This document shows positions 29,929-38,862 of a stretch of 64,000 nucleotides of DNA, one piece after another. Positions within the stretch are counted from its first letter, which is position 1. Each line of letters opens with the position of its first letter. Where the stretch lies: NCBI RefSeq assembly GCF_000420765.1, contig NZ_ATVO01000007.1, positions 162,513-226,512 of the forward strand, in the 5' to 3' direction. This stretch comes from Sandarakinorhabdus limnophila DSM 17366 (GTDB lineage: Bacteria > Pseudomonadota > Alphaproteobacteria > Sphingomonadales > Sphingomonadaceae). Under the pieces are notes generated by a model. That model was not told the origin of the DNA, did not search any database, and saw nothing but the letters and a program-made list of their open reading frames with translations. The translations under genes were made by a program, and so were the position numbers.

Positions 29929-31022
29929 GCGGGCCGCACCGCGCCGTCGGCAAATATGTGGCTGCAATTCAGGGCCTTGGCCTCTGCACCCGCTTCCAGC
30001 GCCGCCACCGTGATCCAGCCCTGCTGGCGCAATTCGGCCCCGATATCGGCCGAGGTGCCGACGGGCAGCAACACGCGGGTGCGGGCTTCCTGGCCCAGAC
30101 CAAGATCAACCAGCCCATCGACATAGAGCGAGAAGCCGATCGCAGCCTCCTGCCGGCCATCGCCATGCGCGACCGTGTAGGCGCCGCCGCGGCCGACTTC
30201 GGCCATCAGGCCGGCGCCGAACAATGAGAAGCCCAGCCAAGTCTGATATTCAAAGCCGTGGCGCTCGGTGGGGTCGAGTGTCACGGAGACGCCGTTCAGG
30301 CCATCAGCCAGCGCGGCAATCGCATCCAGTCGCGCCAGCACAGCATTGGGCAGATCAAGCTGCTTCAGCGCCGCCAGTGCACTGTGTACCGGGCCAGCAG
30401 CGGCGATCAGCGGCACATATTGATCGGCACCGGCGGCGCGCAGGGCGCCGACATCCTTGCCGTCCAGCCAGGCCTGCACGTCGCTGAGCGACGCACGGCC
30501 CAACGACCAGCCGGCAGCAGCGAGATCGGCAACCAGCGTTGGCATGGTGAGATCGACCGAAAGCCCGGTGAGGCCCGTGGCGGTCAGCGCCTCCACGGCG
30601 ACGGCCAGCACCTCGGCGGCGGCGGCCGGGCTGTCGCTGCCGATCAGTTCGGCGCCAGCCTGGGTGCGCTCGCGTTCGGGCGAAAGCTGATCACCGCGCA
30701 CGCGCGCCACTTGCCCGGCATACATCAGCCGCAGCGGACGCGCCTGCCCGGCAAGGCGGGTGACGGCGATGCGGCCAACCTGGCCGGTGATGTCGGAACG
30801 CAGCGCCAGCGTCATCTGGCTGACCGGATCGGTGAAGCGCAGGCGTTCGCGGCTGCTGCCACTGGCCAGGCTGGCTTCATATTCGATCAGCGGCGGCGCC
30901 ACCCGTTCATAACCATGGGCGGCGCACACATCGGTGAGGGTGCGCACCAGGCTGGCTAGGGCTTGGGCTTGCGGCGGCAGCCGATCGCGCAACCCTTCGG
31001 GGAGGAGGCCGAAACTTGTCAT
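29925..31022 (-). CDS. hisZ: ATP phosphoribosyltransferase regulatory subunit (HisZ)
   Basis: The 365-residue class II aminoacyl-tRNA-synthetase-like protein starts at the ATG at 31020-31022. It has FGLLPEGLRDRLPP at the start, the motif-2-like region FTDPVSQMTLALRSDITGQVG and GQVARVRG, as in HisZ. It lacks the anticodon-binding domain of true HisRS and is of HisZ length. HisZ activates the short-form HisG in the first step of histidine synthesis, but hisG is not in this window. It overlaps prmA by 4 bases. Confidence 0.88.
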   Translation of the reverse strand: MTSFGLLPEGLRDRLPPQAQALASLVRTLTDVCAAHGYERVAPPLIEYEASLASGSSRERLRFTDPVSQMTLALRSDITGQVGRIAVTRLAGQARPLRLMYAGQVARVRGDQLSPERERTQAGAELIGSDSPAAAAEVLAVAVEALTATGLTGLSVDLTMPTLVADLAAAGWSLGRASLSDVQAWLDGKDVGALRAAGADQYVPLIAAAGPVHSALAALKQLDLPNAVLARLDAIAALADGLNGVSVTLDPTERHGFEYQTWLGFSLFGAGLMAEVGRGGAYTVAHGDGRQEAAIGFSLYVDGLVDLGLGQEARTRVLLPVGTSADIGAELRQQGWITVAALEAGAEAKALNCSHIFADGAVRPA

Positions 31023-31042
31023 GGGGAGGCGGTTAGCGGCAA

Positions 31043-31073
31043 GCGGGGAGGGCAGCAAGCGCTTCCTCCCCGC
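31043..31073. other. Strong hairpin between serA and hisZ
   Basis: GCGGGGAGG pairs with CCTCCCCGC (9 bp) in the 57-base gap between the serA stop and the hisZ start. No T-run follows on the minus strand, so it may be an RNA-stability or processing element rather than a terminator. Confidence 0.5.
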
Positions 31074-31079
31074 CAGCCA

Positions 31080-32660
31080 TCACACGAAGCGCAGGGCGCT
31101 GGCCACCTTCACGCCGGGCAGGGCGCGGATGGTGGTGAGCAGCGCGTTGGGGATGGCGTTGTCGACGGAGAGCAGCAGCACGGCCTCGTCACCGGCATCG
31201 CGGCGGCCAAGGTGGAAGGTGCCGATGTTCACGTCGCTGCCGCCCAGCGCGGTGCCCAGGCGGCCGATGAAGCCCGGCTTGTCCTCGTTGACGATGTAGA
31301 GCATGTCGCCGGCGAGATCGGCTTCGACGGTGATGCCGAAAATCTCGGTGAGGCGCGGCTTGCTGTTGCCGAACAGGGTGCCCGCGACGGTGCGCGGACC
31401 GCTGGCGGTCATCACCGTCACGCGCAGCAGCGTGTGATAATCGGTTTCGCGGTCGTGGCGCACTTCGGCAATCTCGATCTCGCGTTCGCGAGCCAAGTAA
31501 GGCGCGTTGACCATGTTGACCGTGTCGCTGTGCGTGCGCATCAGGCCGGCCAGCACGGCCGCCGTGATCGGCTTCAGGTTCAGCTGGGCAGCCGCACCTT
31601 CCACTTCAACACGCACTGACTTGATGCCTTCGTTGTCGAGCTGGCCCACCAGGCTGCCCAGCCGTTCGGCCAGCGCCATGTAGGGCTTGAGGCGTGGGGC
31701 CTCTTCGGCCGACAGTGACGGCATGTTGAGCGCGTTGGTGACGCCGCCAGTGAGCAGGAAATCGCTGAGCTGTTCCGCCACCTGGATGGCGACATTCACC
31801 TGGGCTTCGTCGGTCGATGCACCAAGGTGCGGGGTGGAGACGAAGTTGGGCGTGCCGAACAGCGGCGAGGCCTTGGCCGGTTCTTCCAGGAACACATCGA
31901 GCGCGGCGCCGGCGATATGACCGCTGTCGAGCAGTTCCTTCAGCGCCACTTCGTCGATCAGGCCGCCGCGCGCGCAATTGACGATGCGGATGCCCGGCTT
32001 GCACTTCAGCAGATTTTCGCGGGACAGGATGTTGCGGGTGCTATCAGTCAGCGGCGTGTGCAGGCTGATGAAATCGGCACCGGTCAGCAGTTCATCGAGC
32101 GTCACCTTGGTCACGCCCATGTGCTCGGCGCGTTCCGGGGTGAGGAACGGATCGAAGGCGATCACCTTCATCTTCAGGCCCAATGCACGATCAGCGACGA
32201 TGCTGCCGATGTTGCCGGCGCCGATCAGGCCCAGCGTTTTTGCCGTCACTTCGACGCCCATGAAGCGGTTCTTTTCCCACTTGCCGGCCTGGGTGGAGGC
32301 GTCAGCTTCGGGCAGCTGGCGGGCCAGCGCAAACATCAGGGCGATGGCGTGTTCGGCGGTGGTGATCGAGTTGCCGAACGGCGTGTTCATGACGACGACG
32401 CCGAGCGCGGAAGCGGCCGGGATATCGACATTGTCCACCCCGATGCCGGCGCGGCCCACCACCTTCAGATTGGTGGCGGCGGCGAGCACCTCCTTGGTGA
32501 CCTTGGTGGAGGAACGGATGGCGAGGCCATCATAATTGCCGATGATCTTGATCAGCTCGTCTTTTGACAGGCCGGTGATTTCGTCCACTTCGATGCCGCG
32601 AGCGCGGAAGATCTCGGCGGCCTTGGGGGACATCTGATCGGAAATGAGGACTTTGGGCAT
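31080..32660 (-). CDS. serA: D-3-phosphoglycerate dehydrogenase
   Basis: The 526-residue protein is a long-form SerA. The NAD fold carries LGLIGAGNIGSIVADRA, and the catalytic region has NCARGGLIDE and the GAALDVFLEEP motif. An intervening domain and a C-terminal ACT domain (VNEDKPGFIGRLGTALGG) follow, which usually senses serine. It catalyses the first committed step of serine synthesis. A GGAG site lies 9 bases before the ATG. serC lies 67 bases upstream, so the pathway's first two steps are encoded together. Confidence 0.96.
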   Translation of the reverse strand: MPKVLISDQMSPKAAEIFRARGIEVDEITGLSKDELIKIIGNYDGLAIRSSTKVTKEVLAAATNLKVVGRAGIGVDNVDIPAASALGVVVMNTPFGNSITTAEHAIALMFALARQLPEADASTQAGKWEKNRFMGVEVTAKTLGLIGAGNIGSIVADRALGLKMKVIAFDPFLTPERAEHMGVTKVTLDELLTGADFISLHTPLTDSTRNILSRENLLKCKPGIRIVNCARGGLIDEVALKELLDSGHIAGAALDVFLEEPAKASPLFGTPNFVSTPHLGASTDEAQVNVAIQVAEQLSDFLLTGGVTNALNMPSLSAEEAPRLKPYMALAERLGSLVGQLDNEGIKSVRVEVEGAAAQLNLKPITAAVLAGLMRTHSDTVNMVNAPYLAREREIEIAEVRHDRETDYHTLLRVTVMTASGPRTVAGTLFGNSKPRLTEIFGITVEADLAGDMLYIVNEDKPGFIGRLGTALGGSDVNIGTFHLGRRDAGDEAVLLLSVDNAIPNALLTTIRALPGVKVASALRFV

Positions 32661-32727
32661 GGGTGTTGCTCCGGGAATAGGTGTCCGGCGTCGGGGCCGG
32701 GAAGGGGGCGGAAGGGACGGCAGCCGC

Positions 32728-33852
32728 TCAGGCCGCCGTCACCTCGGCGTGGGCCCAGTCGAGCCAGTGGGTCAGCGCGACCACGTCAGCGGTGTCGACG
32801 GTGGCGCCGCACCAGATGCGAAGGCCGGCCGGGGCGTCGCGATAGGCGCCGATGTCATAGGCGGCCTTCTCCTTTTCGAGGAGCGACACGATCGCCTTCA
32901 CCTGCTCTTCTGTTAGGCCGGGCAGGACGAGGCACACCGACGTGTTGGACCGCGAGGCGGCATCCTTGGCGAGATGTTCAACCCACGGCCGCGACTGCAC
33001 CCAGGCGTCGAGCGCGGCAGCGTTGGCGTTGGCGCGGGCCTTCAACGCATCAAGACCGCCAAGGCCATCGGCCCATTCCAGCGCATCGATATAATCTTCG
33101 ACAGCCAGCATGGAGGGCGTGTTGATCGTTTCGCCGACGAAGATGCCTTCGGTCAGCTTGCCCTTGGAGATGAGGCGGAAGATCTTGGGCAGCGGCCATG
33201 CCGGGGTGTAGCTTTCCAGCCGCTCAACGGCGCGCGGGCCGAGGATGAGCATGCCGTGGCCGCCTTCGCCGCCCAGCACCTTCTGCCACGAGTAGGTGAG
33301 CACATCGACCTTGTCCCAATCGACATCCTGCGCGAACACGGCGGAGGTGGCGTCGGCGAAGGTCAGGCCCTCGCGATTGGCCGGCACCCAATCATAATTG
33401 GGGACGCGCACGCCGGACGTGGTGCCGTTGGCGGTGAACAGCACGTCGGTGCTGAAATCGACAGCGGCCAGGTCGGGCAGTTCGCCGTAGGGCGCGGTGA
33501 TAATGGTGGGGTTGAGCTTGAGCTGCTTGGCAGCATCGGTGACCCAGCCTTCGCCGAAGCTTTCCCAAGCGAAGGCCGTGACCGGACGGGCGCCGAGCAT
33601 CGTCCACATCGCCAGTTCATAGGCACCGGTGTCGCTGGCCGGCACGATGCCGATGCGGTGCGTGTCGGGGATGCCGAGCAGCTTGCGGGTCAGATCGATG
33701 GCGTGCTTCAGGCGCGCCTTGCCGAGCTTGGACCGGTGCGAGCGGCCGAGCGATTCGATCGCAAGATTTTGGGGGCTCCATCCCGGGCGCTTGGCGCAGG
33801 GACCGGACGAAAAGTGGGGGCGCGCCGGAAGTGCGGTCGGTTTGGCAGTCAT
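32728..33852 (-). CDS. serC: Phosphoserine aminotransferase
   Basis: The 374-residue fold-type I PLP enzyme has [19 protein letters not shown], which holds the PLP lysine, and [15 protein letters not shown] upstream. The N-terminus [14 protein letters not shown] is that of the alphaproteobacterial SerC subfamily. It converts 3-phosphohydroxypyruvate to phosphoserine. A clear GAGGAGAG site precedes the ATG. It leads the serC-serA block. The beta-lactamase gene lies 119 bases upstream on the same strand. Confidence 0.95.
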   Translation of the reverse strand: MTAKPTALPARPHFSSGPCAKRPGWSPQNLAIESLGRSHRSKLGKARLKHAIDLTRKLLGIPDTHRIGIVPASDTGAYELAMWTMLGARPVTAFAWESFGEGWVTDAAKQLKLNPTIITAPYGELPDLAAVDFSTDVLFTANGTTSGVRVPNYDWVPANREGLTFADATSAVFAQDVDWDKVDVLTYSWQKVLGGEGGHGMLILGPRAVERLESYTPAWPLPKIFRLISKGKLTEGIFVGETINTPSMLAVEDYIDALEWADGLGGLDALKARANANAAALDAWVQSRPWVEHLAKDAASRSNTSVCLVLPGLTEEQVKAIVSLLEKEKAAYDIGAYRDAPAGLRIWCGATVDTADVVALTHWLDWAHAEVTAA

Positions 33853-33971
33853 GTTCTCTCCTCACAGAGAGCGCGCGCCGCGTTGGGACGGCGTGGCCCG
33901 CCGCCGGAGATAGGGGTTTGGGCCGTGGGGTCAAGCGGTTTCGGATTTACCATGGGCGCGCAGGCCCCGCC

Positions 33972-34826
33972 CTAGTTCACCGACTCGACGATGGCGCGGC
34001 CCAGCGGCACGAACTGGCGGTTGCGTTCGGCCAGTTCGGATCTGGCCGCGAACAGATAGGCGGCGACCCAGATCGGCTTGCGACCGGGTGGGGTGATCAC
34101 CGAAACGATGTTGCGCGCCCGCCAACTGCCGGCGCCAGTCTTGTTGGCTTCCTGCCAGCCTGGCGGCAACGCTGCGCGGATCATGGTGTCGGCGGTCTTG
34201 CTGGCCTGCATCCAGCCGAACAATGTGCGGCGCGCCGCCGGAGACAGGATGCGGCCTTCCACCAACGCGCGGGACGTGGCCAGCATGGCGGCGGGCGTGG
34301 TGGTGTCGCGCGGGTCGCCGGGAGTTTCGTTGTTCATTTCAGGCTCGTTGCGGTCGATCCGGGTGGTCTGATCGGCGATGGACCGCAACCAGGCCGTGAG
34401 CGCCGCCGGGCCGCCCACCTTCGCCAACGCGATATTGGCGGCGGGATTGTCGGATAGCACGGCCATCGCCTGGGCCAGTTCCAGCAGGCTGGCCGTGCCG
34501 CCGATGCGCTTTTCGGTGAACGGCGCGTTGAACAGCATATCCGCCTTGGTCACCGGCAGGCGTTCGGTCATCGCCCATTGGCCCTTGTCCGCCCCATGCA
34601 GCAACCGGGCAGCGAGCAGCAGCTTGAAGGTGGAGCACAAGGGAAAGCGATCATCGGCGCGGTGGCCGAAACGTTCGCCGGTGTGGGTGTCGAGTAGCGA
34701 TATGCCGATGGGGCCGCCAGCGCTGCGCTCTACAGCCGTGATGGCGCGGCGCAGGGCGGCGAAGCGGTCCGGCGCGGCGGCGGCAAGGAGCGGCAGGCCG
34801 GTGATGAGCATGCGGCGGTCGATCAT
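33972..34826 (-). CDS. Class A beta-lactamase
   Basis: The 284-residue protein starts at the ATG at 34824-34826 behind GGGAGA. It has all class A motifs: STFK at residues 65-68 (active serine S65), SDN in VLSDNPAAN, an omega-loop RNEPEMN with the general-base Glu, GDPRDTTTP, and KTG in NKTGAG. The signal sequence is short and RR-containing, suggesting export possibly by Tat (inference). It should hydrolyse beta-lactams in the periplasm. It is chromosomal and has no ampR/penR-type regulator beside it. It is divergent from the SDR gene. Confidence 0.92.
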   Translation of the reverse strand: MIDRRMLITGLPLLAAAAPDRFAALRRAITAVERSAGGPIGISLLDTHTGERFGHRADDRFPLCSTFKLLLAARLLHGADKGQWAMTERLPVTKADMLFNAPFTEKRIGGTASLLELAQAMAVLSDNPAANIALAKVGGPAALTAWLRSIADQTTRIDRNEPEMNNETPGDPRDTTTPAAMLATSRALVEGRILSPAARRTLFGWMQASKTADTMIRAALPPGWQEANKTGAGSWRARNIVSVITPPGRKPIWVAAYLFAARSELAERNRQFVPLGRAIVESVN

Positions 34827-34909
34827 GCATTCTCCCTCGTGTCGGCCGGGCATTGACCTCGCACCGGCGATGGCGTCTCGTCAATCCAACCGCAAAGAGG
34901 AAACTGGGG

Positions 34910-35710
34910 ATGATCGACTGGACCGGGCAACGCGTGCTGATCACCGGCGCGGCCAGCGGCATCGGGCGGGCGCTGGCGGTGCAGTTGGTGCAGCGGGGGG
35001 CGCTGGTGACGGCGGCCGATATCAATGCGGAAGGCGTCGCCGAAACGGCGGCGCTTTGCGGCGGTGAGGCGCTGGTGCTCGATCTGGCCGATGGTGCGGC
35101 CGGTCCGGCCGCCGTGGCGCAACTCGTTGCTCGCCATGGCCGGCTGGATGCGGTGTTCGCCAATGCCGGCATCGGTTATCGGCGGCGGCTGTTGAAGGCC
35201 GATCTGGATGATGCCGGCCTGGCGCGGCTGTGGGAAATCAACATGCTGGGGCCAACGCGCTTGGCGCAGGCGCTGTGCACGGCGGCGGAAGCCGGCGGCT
35301 GGCGCGCGCGGATCGTCATCACCGGTTCGGAAAACAGCCTGTCGCTGCCGCCGTCGGTGCAGAACAACGGCATCGGCCTTTATGCGGCGTCCAAACATGG
35401 CGTGCTGATCCTGGCCGAATGGCTGGCTACCGAAAGCCGCAACGCCGGCAAGCCGCTGGATGTGCATGTGCTGCTGCCCGGCGGGGTTTATACGGGTATG
35501 ACGGCGCCGGGGCTGGGCGACGATCCCGCGCGCTGGCCGGCAGACATGGGCATCATTATGCCCGAACGCGCCGCCGAATTGTGTCTGAAGGGCCTCGATC
35601 TCGGCCTGTTTCACATTCCCACCCACGCCCATCTGCAAAACGACATGGCGTGGCGCACCAACAGCGTGGTCGAAGCCACCGCAGCGCTGGGCCTCAACGA
35701 ACAGGCGTGA
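34910..35710 (+). CDS. Short-chain dehydrogenase/reductase
   Basis: The 266-residue single-domain SDR starts at the ATG at 34910 (AGAGG upstream). The nucleotide loop is TGAASGIGR, NAG is present in FANAGIG, and the active site is S in ITGSENSLS with YAASK. The sequence after the active site (VLLPGGVYTGM) is typical. The substrate cannot be inferred. It stands between a divergent beta-lactamase and a LOG gene 51 bases downstream. Confidence 0.88.
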   Translation: MIDWTGQRVLITGAASGIGRALAVQLVQRGALVTAADINAEGVAETAALCGGEALVLDLADGAAGPAAVAQLVARHGRLDAVFANAGIGYRRRLLKADLDDAGLARLWEINMLGPTRLAQALCTAAEAGGWRARIVITGSENSLSLPPSVQNNGIGLYAASKHGVLILAEWLATESRNAGKPLDVHVLLPGGVYTGMTAPGLGDDPARWPADMGIIMPERAAELCLKGLDLGLFHIPTHAHLQNDMAWRTNSVVEATAALGLNEQA

Positions 35711-35761
35711 CAAGCCCGGCCGGCTGCCCTATGGGCCTCATCCGTTTTGTGAAGAAAGAAG

Positions 35762-36628
35762 ATGATGATAAGCCCGCCGGTTCCCCCTAGTGTGCCACAA
35801 AGTATTTTCCCGACCGCCGAAGAAGATGCGAAGTTGGGCAACACGCCCACCGCTGTGCCGCAAACAGAGCATCCCGCCTATAGACTGGCCTTTCAGGACA
35901 ATGATTTCATGCTGCGCGAGGATTTGCGTCCGGTGCGCTTCCAATTGGAACTGATGAAACCGGAAGTGTTGCTTGCCGAAGCCGATATCCACAGCACGTT
36001 CGTGTTTTACGGATCGGCTCGCATCCCGTCACCGGAAGAAGCCCCGGCGCTGATCGCCGCAGCCGAAACCCCGGAACGCAAGGCCGTCGCTGCGCGCCTG
36101 GCTCGCAACGCCCAATATTACGATGTGGCCCGCGAGTTGGCCGTGAAGGTCTCCACTTTCTGCAAGGACGGAGAGCGCTGCTTCACGGTCTGCTCGGGCG
36201 GTGGCCCTTCGATCATGGAAGCCGCCAACCGCGGCGCCTGGGAAAGCGGCGCGCCATCATTGGGCATGAACATCGTGCTGCCGCACGAACAGGTGCCCAA
36301 TCCCTATGTGACGCCGGGTCTGTCGTTCCAGTTCCACTATTTCGCGCTGCGCAAGATGCACTTCCTGATGCGCGCCAAGGCGGTGGCGGTGTTCCCCGGC
36401 GGTTTCGGCACCTTCGATGAATTTTTCGAACTGCTCACCCTGGTCCAAACCGGCAAGGTCACCCCGCTGCCGATCCTGCTTTATGGCCGCGAATTCTGGA
36501 ACCGTGTGGTGAATTTCGAAGCCCTGGCCGAAGAAGGCGTGATCGCACCGGATGACCTGAAGCTGTTCCACTTCGTCGAAACGGCGGAAGAAGGCTGGGA
36601 CATCGTGAAGGCGCATTACGGGCTGTAA
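35762..36628 (+). CDS. LOG family protein (lysine-decarboxylase-like fold)
   Basis: The 288-residue protein carries the PGGFGTFDEFFE motif, the PGGxGTxxE signature of LOG-type nucleotide 5'-monophosphate phosphoribohydrolases. CSGGGPSIMEAANRGAWE is the other conserved loop. It has an N-terminal extension of about 90 residues relative to short LOG proteins, as in a common proteobacterial subgroup. The start could be either of two adjacent ATGs (35762 or 35765). The probable role is nucleotide turnover. Confidence 0.85.
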   Translation: MMISPPVPPSVPQSIFPTAEEDAKLGNTPTAVPQTEHPAYRLAFQDNDFMLREDLRPVRFQLELMKPEVLLAEADIHSTFVFYGSARIPSPEEAPALIAAAETPERKAVAARLARNAQYYDVARELAVKVSTFCKDGERCFTVCSGGGPSIMEAANRGAWESGAPSLGMNIVLPHEQVPNPYVTPGLSFQFHYFALRKMHFLMRAKAVAVFPGGFGTFDEFFELLTLVQTGKVTPLPILLYGREFWNRVVNFEALAEEGVIAPDDLKLFHFVETAEEGWDIVKAHYGL

Positions 36629-36636
36629 GAGAAGCG

Positions 36637-36657
36637 GGGAGGGCGCTCGGCCCTCCC
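36637..36657. terminator. Convergent hairpin between the LOG gene and adh
   Basis: GGGAGGGC pairs with GCCCTCCC around a 5-base loop in the 41-base gap between two convergent stops. There is no strong T-run on either side. It is placed as a shared terminator. Confidence 0.55.
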
Positions 36658-36669
36658 GCCCCATCTGCC

Positions 36670-37800
36670 TTATGCCGGCTTGCGGTTGACCACGTCCCCG
36701 CGCGCCGGCGCTTCCAGGTACATGCGGTCGGGCCCGCTCGCCTGACGCTCCGCCTTGAGTGACGCCATGTCGATGACATGACGAAAGCGCACGTCGTTGT
36801 TCTTGATGCGGTCGAACGCATCGTTGATGTCAGCAATATCGATCATCCTTATTTCGGGCCCGATGCCGTGTTCGGCGCACAGGTCCAGCACCTCCCTTGT
36901 ATCGGCAACACCGCCGATCAGCGAGCCGGCAACGCTGATCCGGTTGAACACCAGCGGTCCCGGGTTGAAGGCTTCGAACTGCATCATGTTGCCGACGACG
37001 ACCAAGGTCGATCCCGGCTTCATGAAGCCCAGATAATCGGCAAGATCATGCGGATAGGGAATGGTGTCGATCATCATGTCGAGCGACTGGGTGGCCGCCT
37101 CGACTGCTGCGGCATCATCAATAACCACGACCTTGTGGGCGCCCAGTGCCATTATGGCATCAACCTTGTCGGCCGAGTTCGTGAACGCGACCACGGTCCC
37201 TCCCATCGCCTTGCCGATCTGCACGGCCATATGGCCGAGCCCACCGATACCGGCGACGCCAAGCGTCTGGCCCTTTTTGAGGCCGAAATGCTTCATCGGC
37301 GAATAGGTGGTCACGCCGGCACACAGGATTGGCGCGGCTTTGGCGGGTTCGATCACAGCGGGTATGGAGACCACGAACTCCTCTCGCACGGTGATGCTGT
37401 CGCTGTAGCCGCCATAGCTGTTGGAGCCGTTCGGCAGCTTGGGGCCGTTGTAGGTGAAGGTGGCGCTTTTCGGCCCGGAGCAATATTGTTCTTCACCTGC
37501 GATGCAGGCAGCGCACACTTGGCAGCTGTTGACCATGCAACCGACGCCGACCGTGTCGCCAATTGCGAATTTCGACACGCCATCCCCGATCCTGGCGACG
37601 GTGCCGACGATTTCGTGACCCGGAACGCACGGCCAGACCGTGTTCTCCCAATCATCAGCGCATTGGTGGATATCGGAATGGCAGACCCCGCAGAATGTGA
37701 TGTCGATCTCGATCTCGCCAGCCTGAAGCGGCTCGCGGTCGAAGCTGACTGGCTGAAGCTTCTGCTGCGCGCCGAGTGTGCCATAGCCGATCACCGTCAT
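36670..37800 (-). CDS. Zinc-dependent NAD(P) alcohol dehydrogenase (YahK/cinnamyl-alcohol type)
   Basis: The 376-residue medium-chain dehydrogenase starts at the ATG at 37798-37800. Catalytic zinc ligands lie in CGVCHSD and GHE. Structural zinc ligands are the four Cys in SCQVCAACIAGEEQYC. The coenzyme fold is GIGGLGHMAVQ. YGGYSDSITVREEFV and AAPILCAGVTTYSP are typical of the cinnamyl-alcohol/YahK aldehyde reductases, which reduce varied aldehydes with NADPH. The substrate is unknown. Its promoter region is the 305-base gap 37801-38105. Confidence 0.92.
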   Translation of the reverse strand: MTVIGYGTLGAQQKLQPVSFDREPLQAGEIEIDITFCGVCHSDIHQCADDWENTVWPCVPGHEIVGTVARIGDGVSKFAIGDTVGVGCMVNSCQVCAACIAGEEQYCSGPKSATFTYNGPKLPNGSNSYGGYSDSITVREEFVVSIPAVIEPAKAAPILCAGVTTYSPMKHFGLKKGQTLGVAGIGGLGHMAVQIGKAMGGTVVAFTNSADKVDAIMALGAHKVVVIDDAAAVEAATQSLDMMIDTIPYPHDLADYLGFMKPGSTLVVVGNMMQFEAFNPGPLVFNRISVAGSLIGGVADTREVLDLCAEHGIGPEIRMIDIADINDAFDRIKNNDVRFRHVIDMASLKAERQASGPDRMYLEAPARGDVVNRKPA

Positions 37801-37997
37801 AGGGGTTCTTTCTGTTGTTCTGATTGACAGCAGGAGAACGCGCCGGGGCGGATTTGGATGCGATTGGGACAAATTAATGGCTCAAGTCCCGACGGCGAGC
37901 CTTTCCACTGGGCCAGGAAATATGGGTCTGTTGGCGGGCCAACTTTGGGAAATGAGCGGCCGAAAGGCAACGGGGCAGGGTCTGCAACCATAACTGT

Positions 37998-38019
37998 GTC
38001 ACCCCGGACTTGATCCGGC
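37998..38019. repeat. Degenerate intergenic palindromic repeat (REP-like)
   Basis: GTCACCCCGGACTTGATCCGG matches a short intergenic palindrome that recurs in many alphaproteobacterial genomes, usually ending in CCGGGG; the right arm here is decayed. Apart from this and the cycM terminator, nothing coding is seen in 37801-38105. Confidence 0.4.
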
Positions 38020-38051
38020 GCGCAGGCCCACCTCTCTCACCAGCACGCATG

Positions 38052-38086
38052 AAAAAGGGGCGGCAGCCGATCCCGGCCACCGCCCC
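38052..38086 (-). terminator. Rho-independent terminator of cycM
   Basis: On the minus strand GGGGCGG pairs with CCGCCCC (7 bp, 16-base loop) and is followed by TTTTT, 20 bases after the cycM stop. Confidence 0.85.
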
Positions 38087-38105
38087 TAATTTCAAGTGAA
38101 GGCGC

Positions 38106-38729
38106 TTACTTGGCGGCCGCGTCGGCAACCGGAGCCGCTTCTTCCACAGCAGGCGCCGCTTCTTCCGCAGCCGGGGCTTCTTCGGCCGGGGCGGCGGGCA
38201 GCGGCAGCGGGCTGGCGCTCTTGGAGTTCAGATAGGCGATGACGGCGGCGCGGTCTTCCGGCTTGGTGATACCGGCAAAGCTCATCTTGTTGCCGGCCAT
38301 GAAGGCCTTCGGGCTCTTCAGCCAGCCCCACAGATTGTCCCAATCCCAATTCTTGCCCTTCATACCTGACAGGGCATCGGAATAGCTGAAGCCGCCGGCG
38401 GAAGCGATCGGGCGGCCGACAACGCCATGCAGGGCCGGGCCGGTGCCGTTGGCGCCGCCGGGATCGACGTTGTGGCAGGCGGCGCATTTCTTGAACACGG
38501 CTTCGCCCTTGGCGACATCGGCGCTGGCCAGATAGAAAGCGGCCGGCTTTTCGGCTTCGGCGGCGGCAGCGCCTGCGGCCGGGGCTTCTTCGGCGCCGGC
38601 CACTTCATAGCCAGGCTTTTCAGGCAGGTGGCGAGCAAACATCATGTCGCTGGTGATCGACACGCCGAGCACGGCCACCAGTCCTGCCAGCACGCCACCG
38701 AAAATCTTGTTCCACTCAAAGCTGTCCAC
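38106..38729 (-). CDS. cycM: Membrane-anchored class I cytochrome c (CycM-type)
   Basis: A GTG at 38727-38729 with GGAG eight bases upstream gives 207 residues. The frame is open further to 38864, but the sequence there is not family-like. The N-terminal hydrophobic stretch IFGGVLAGLVAVLGVSI serves as an uncleaved membrane anchor. An Ala/Glu linker leads to the heme site CAACH (C82, C85, H86). The distal ligand lies in NKMSFAGI. The C-terminal tail of about 35 residues is Ala/Pro/Glu-rich and low complexity. CycM-type cytochromes carry electrons from the bc1 complex to terminal oxidase. It is divergent from pheA. Confidence 0.88.
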   Translation of the reverse strand: MDSFEWNKIFGGVLAGLVAVLGVSITSDMMFARHLPEKPGYEVAGAEEAPAAGAAAAEAEKPAAFYLASADVAKGEAVFKKCAACHNVDPGGANGTGPALHGVVGRPIASAGGFSYSDALSGMKGKNWDWDNLWGWLKSPKAFMAGNKMSFAGITKPEDRAAVIAYLNSKSASPLPLPAAPAEEAPAAEEAAPAVEEAAPVADAAAK

Positions 38730-38862
38730 GTCGAAGCTCCAATGTGCGCGCGGCTGCCCACGGGATGAACCCGGCCTGCGCCTTCCTGATGCAGCGATTA
38801 GGCAATTGCGCGCCGCCTCGCAAGCATTTGCTTGTTGCAGCGCACTATCATAACGAACGGAC

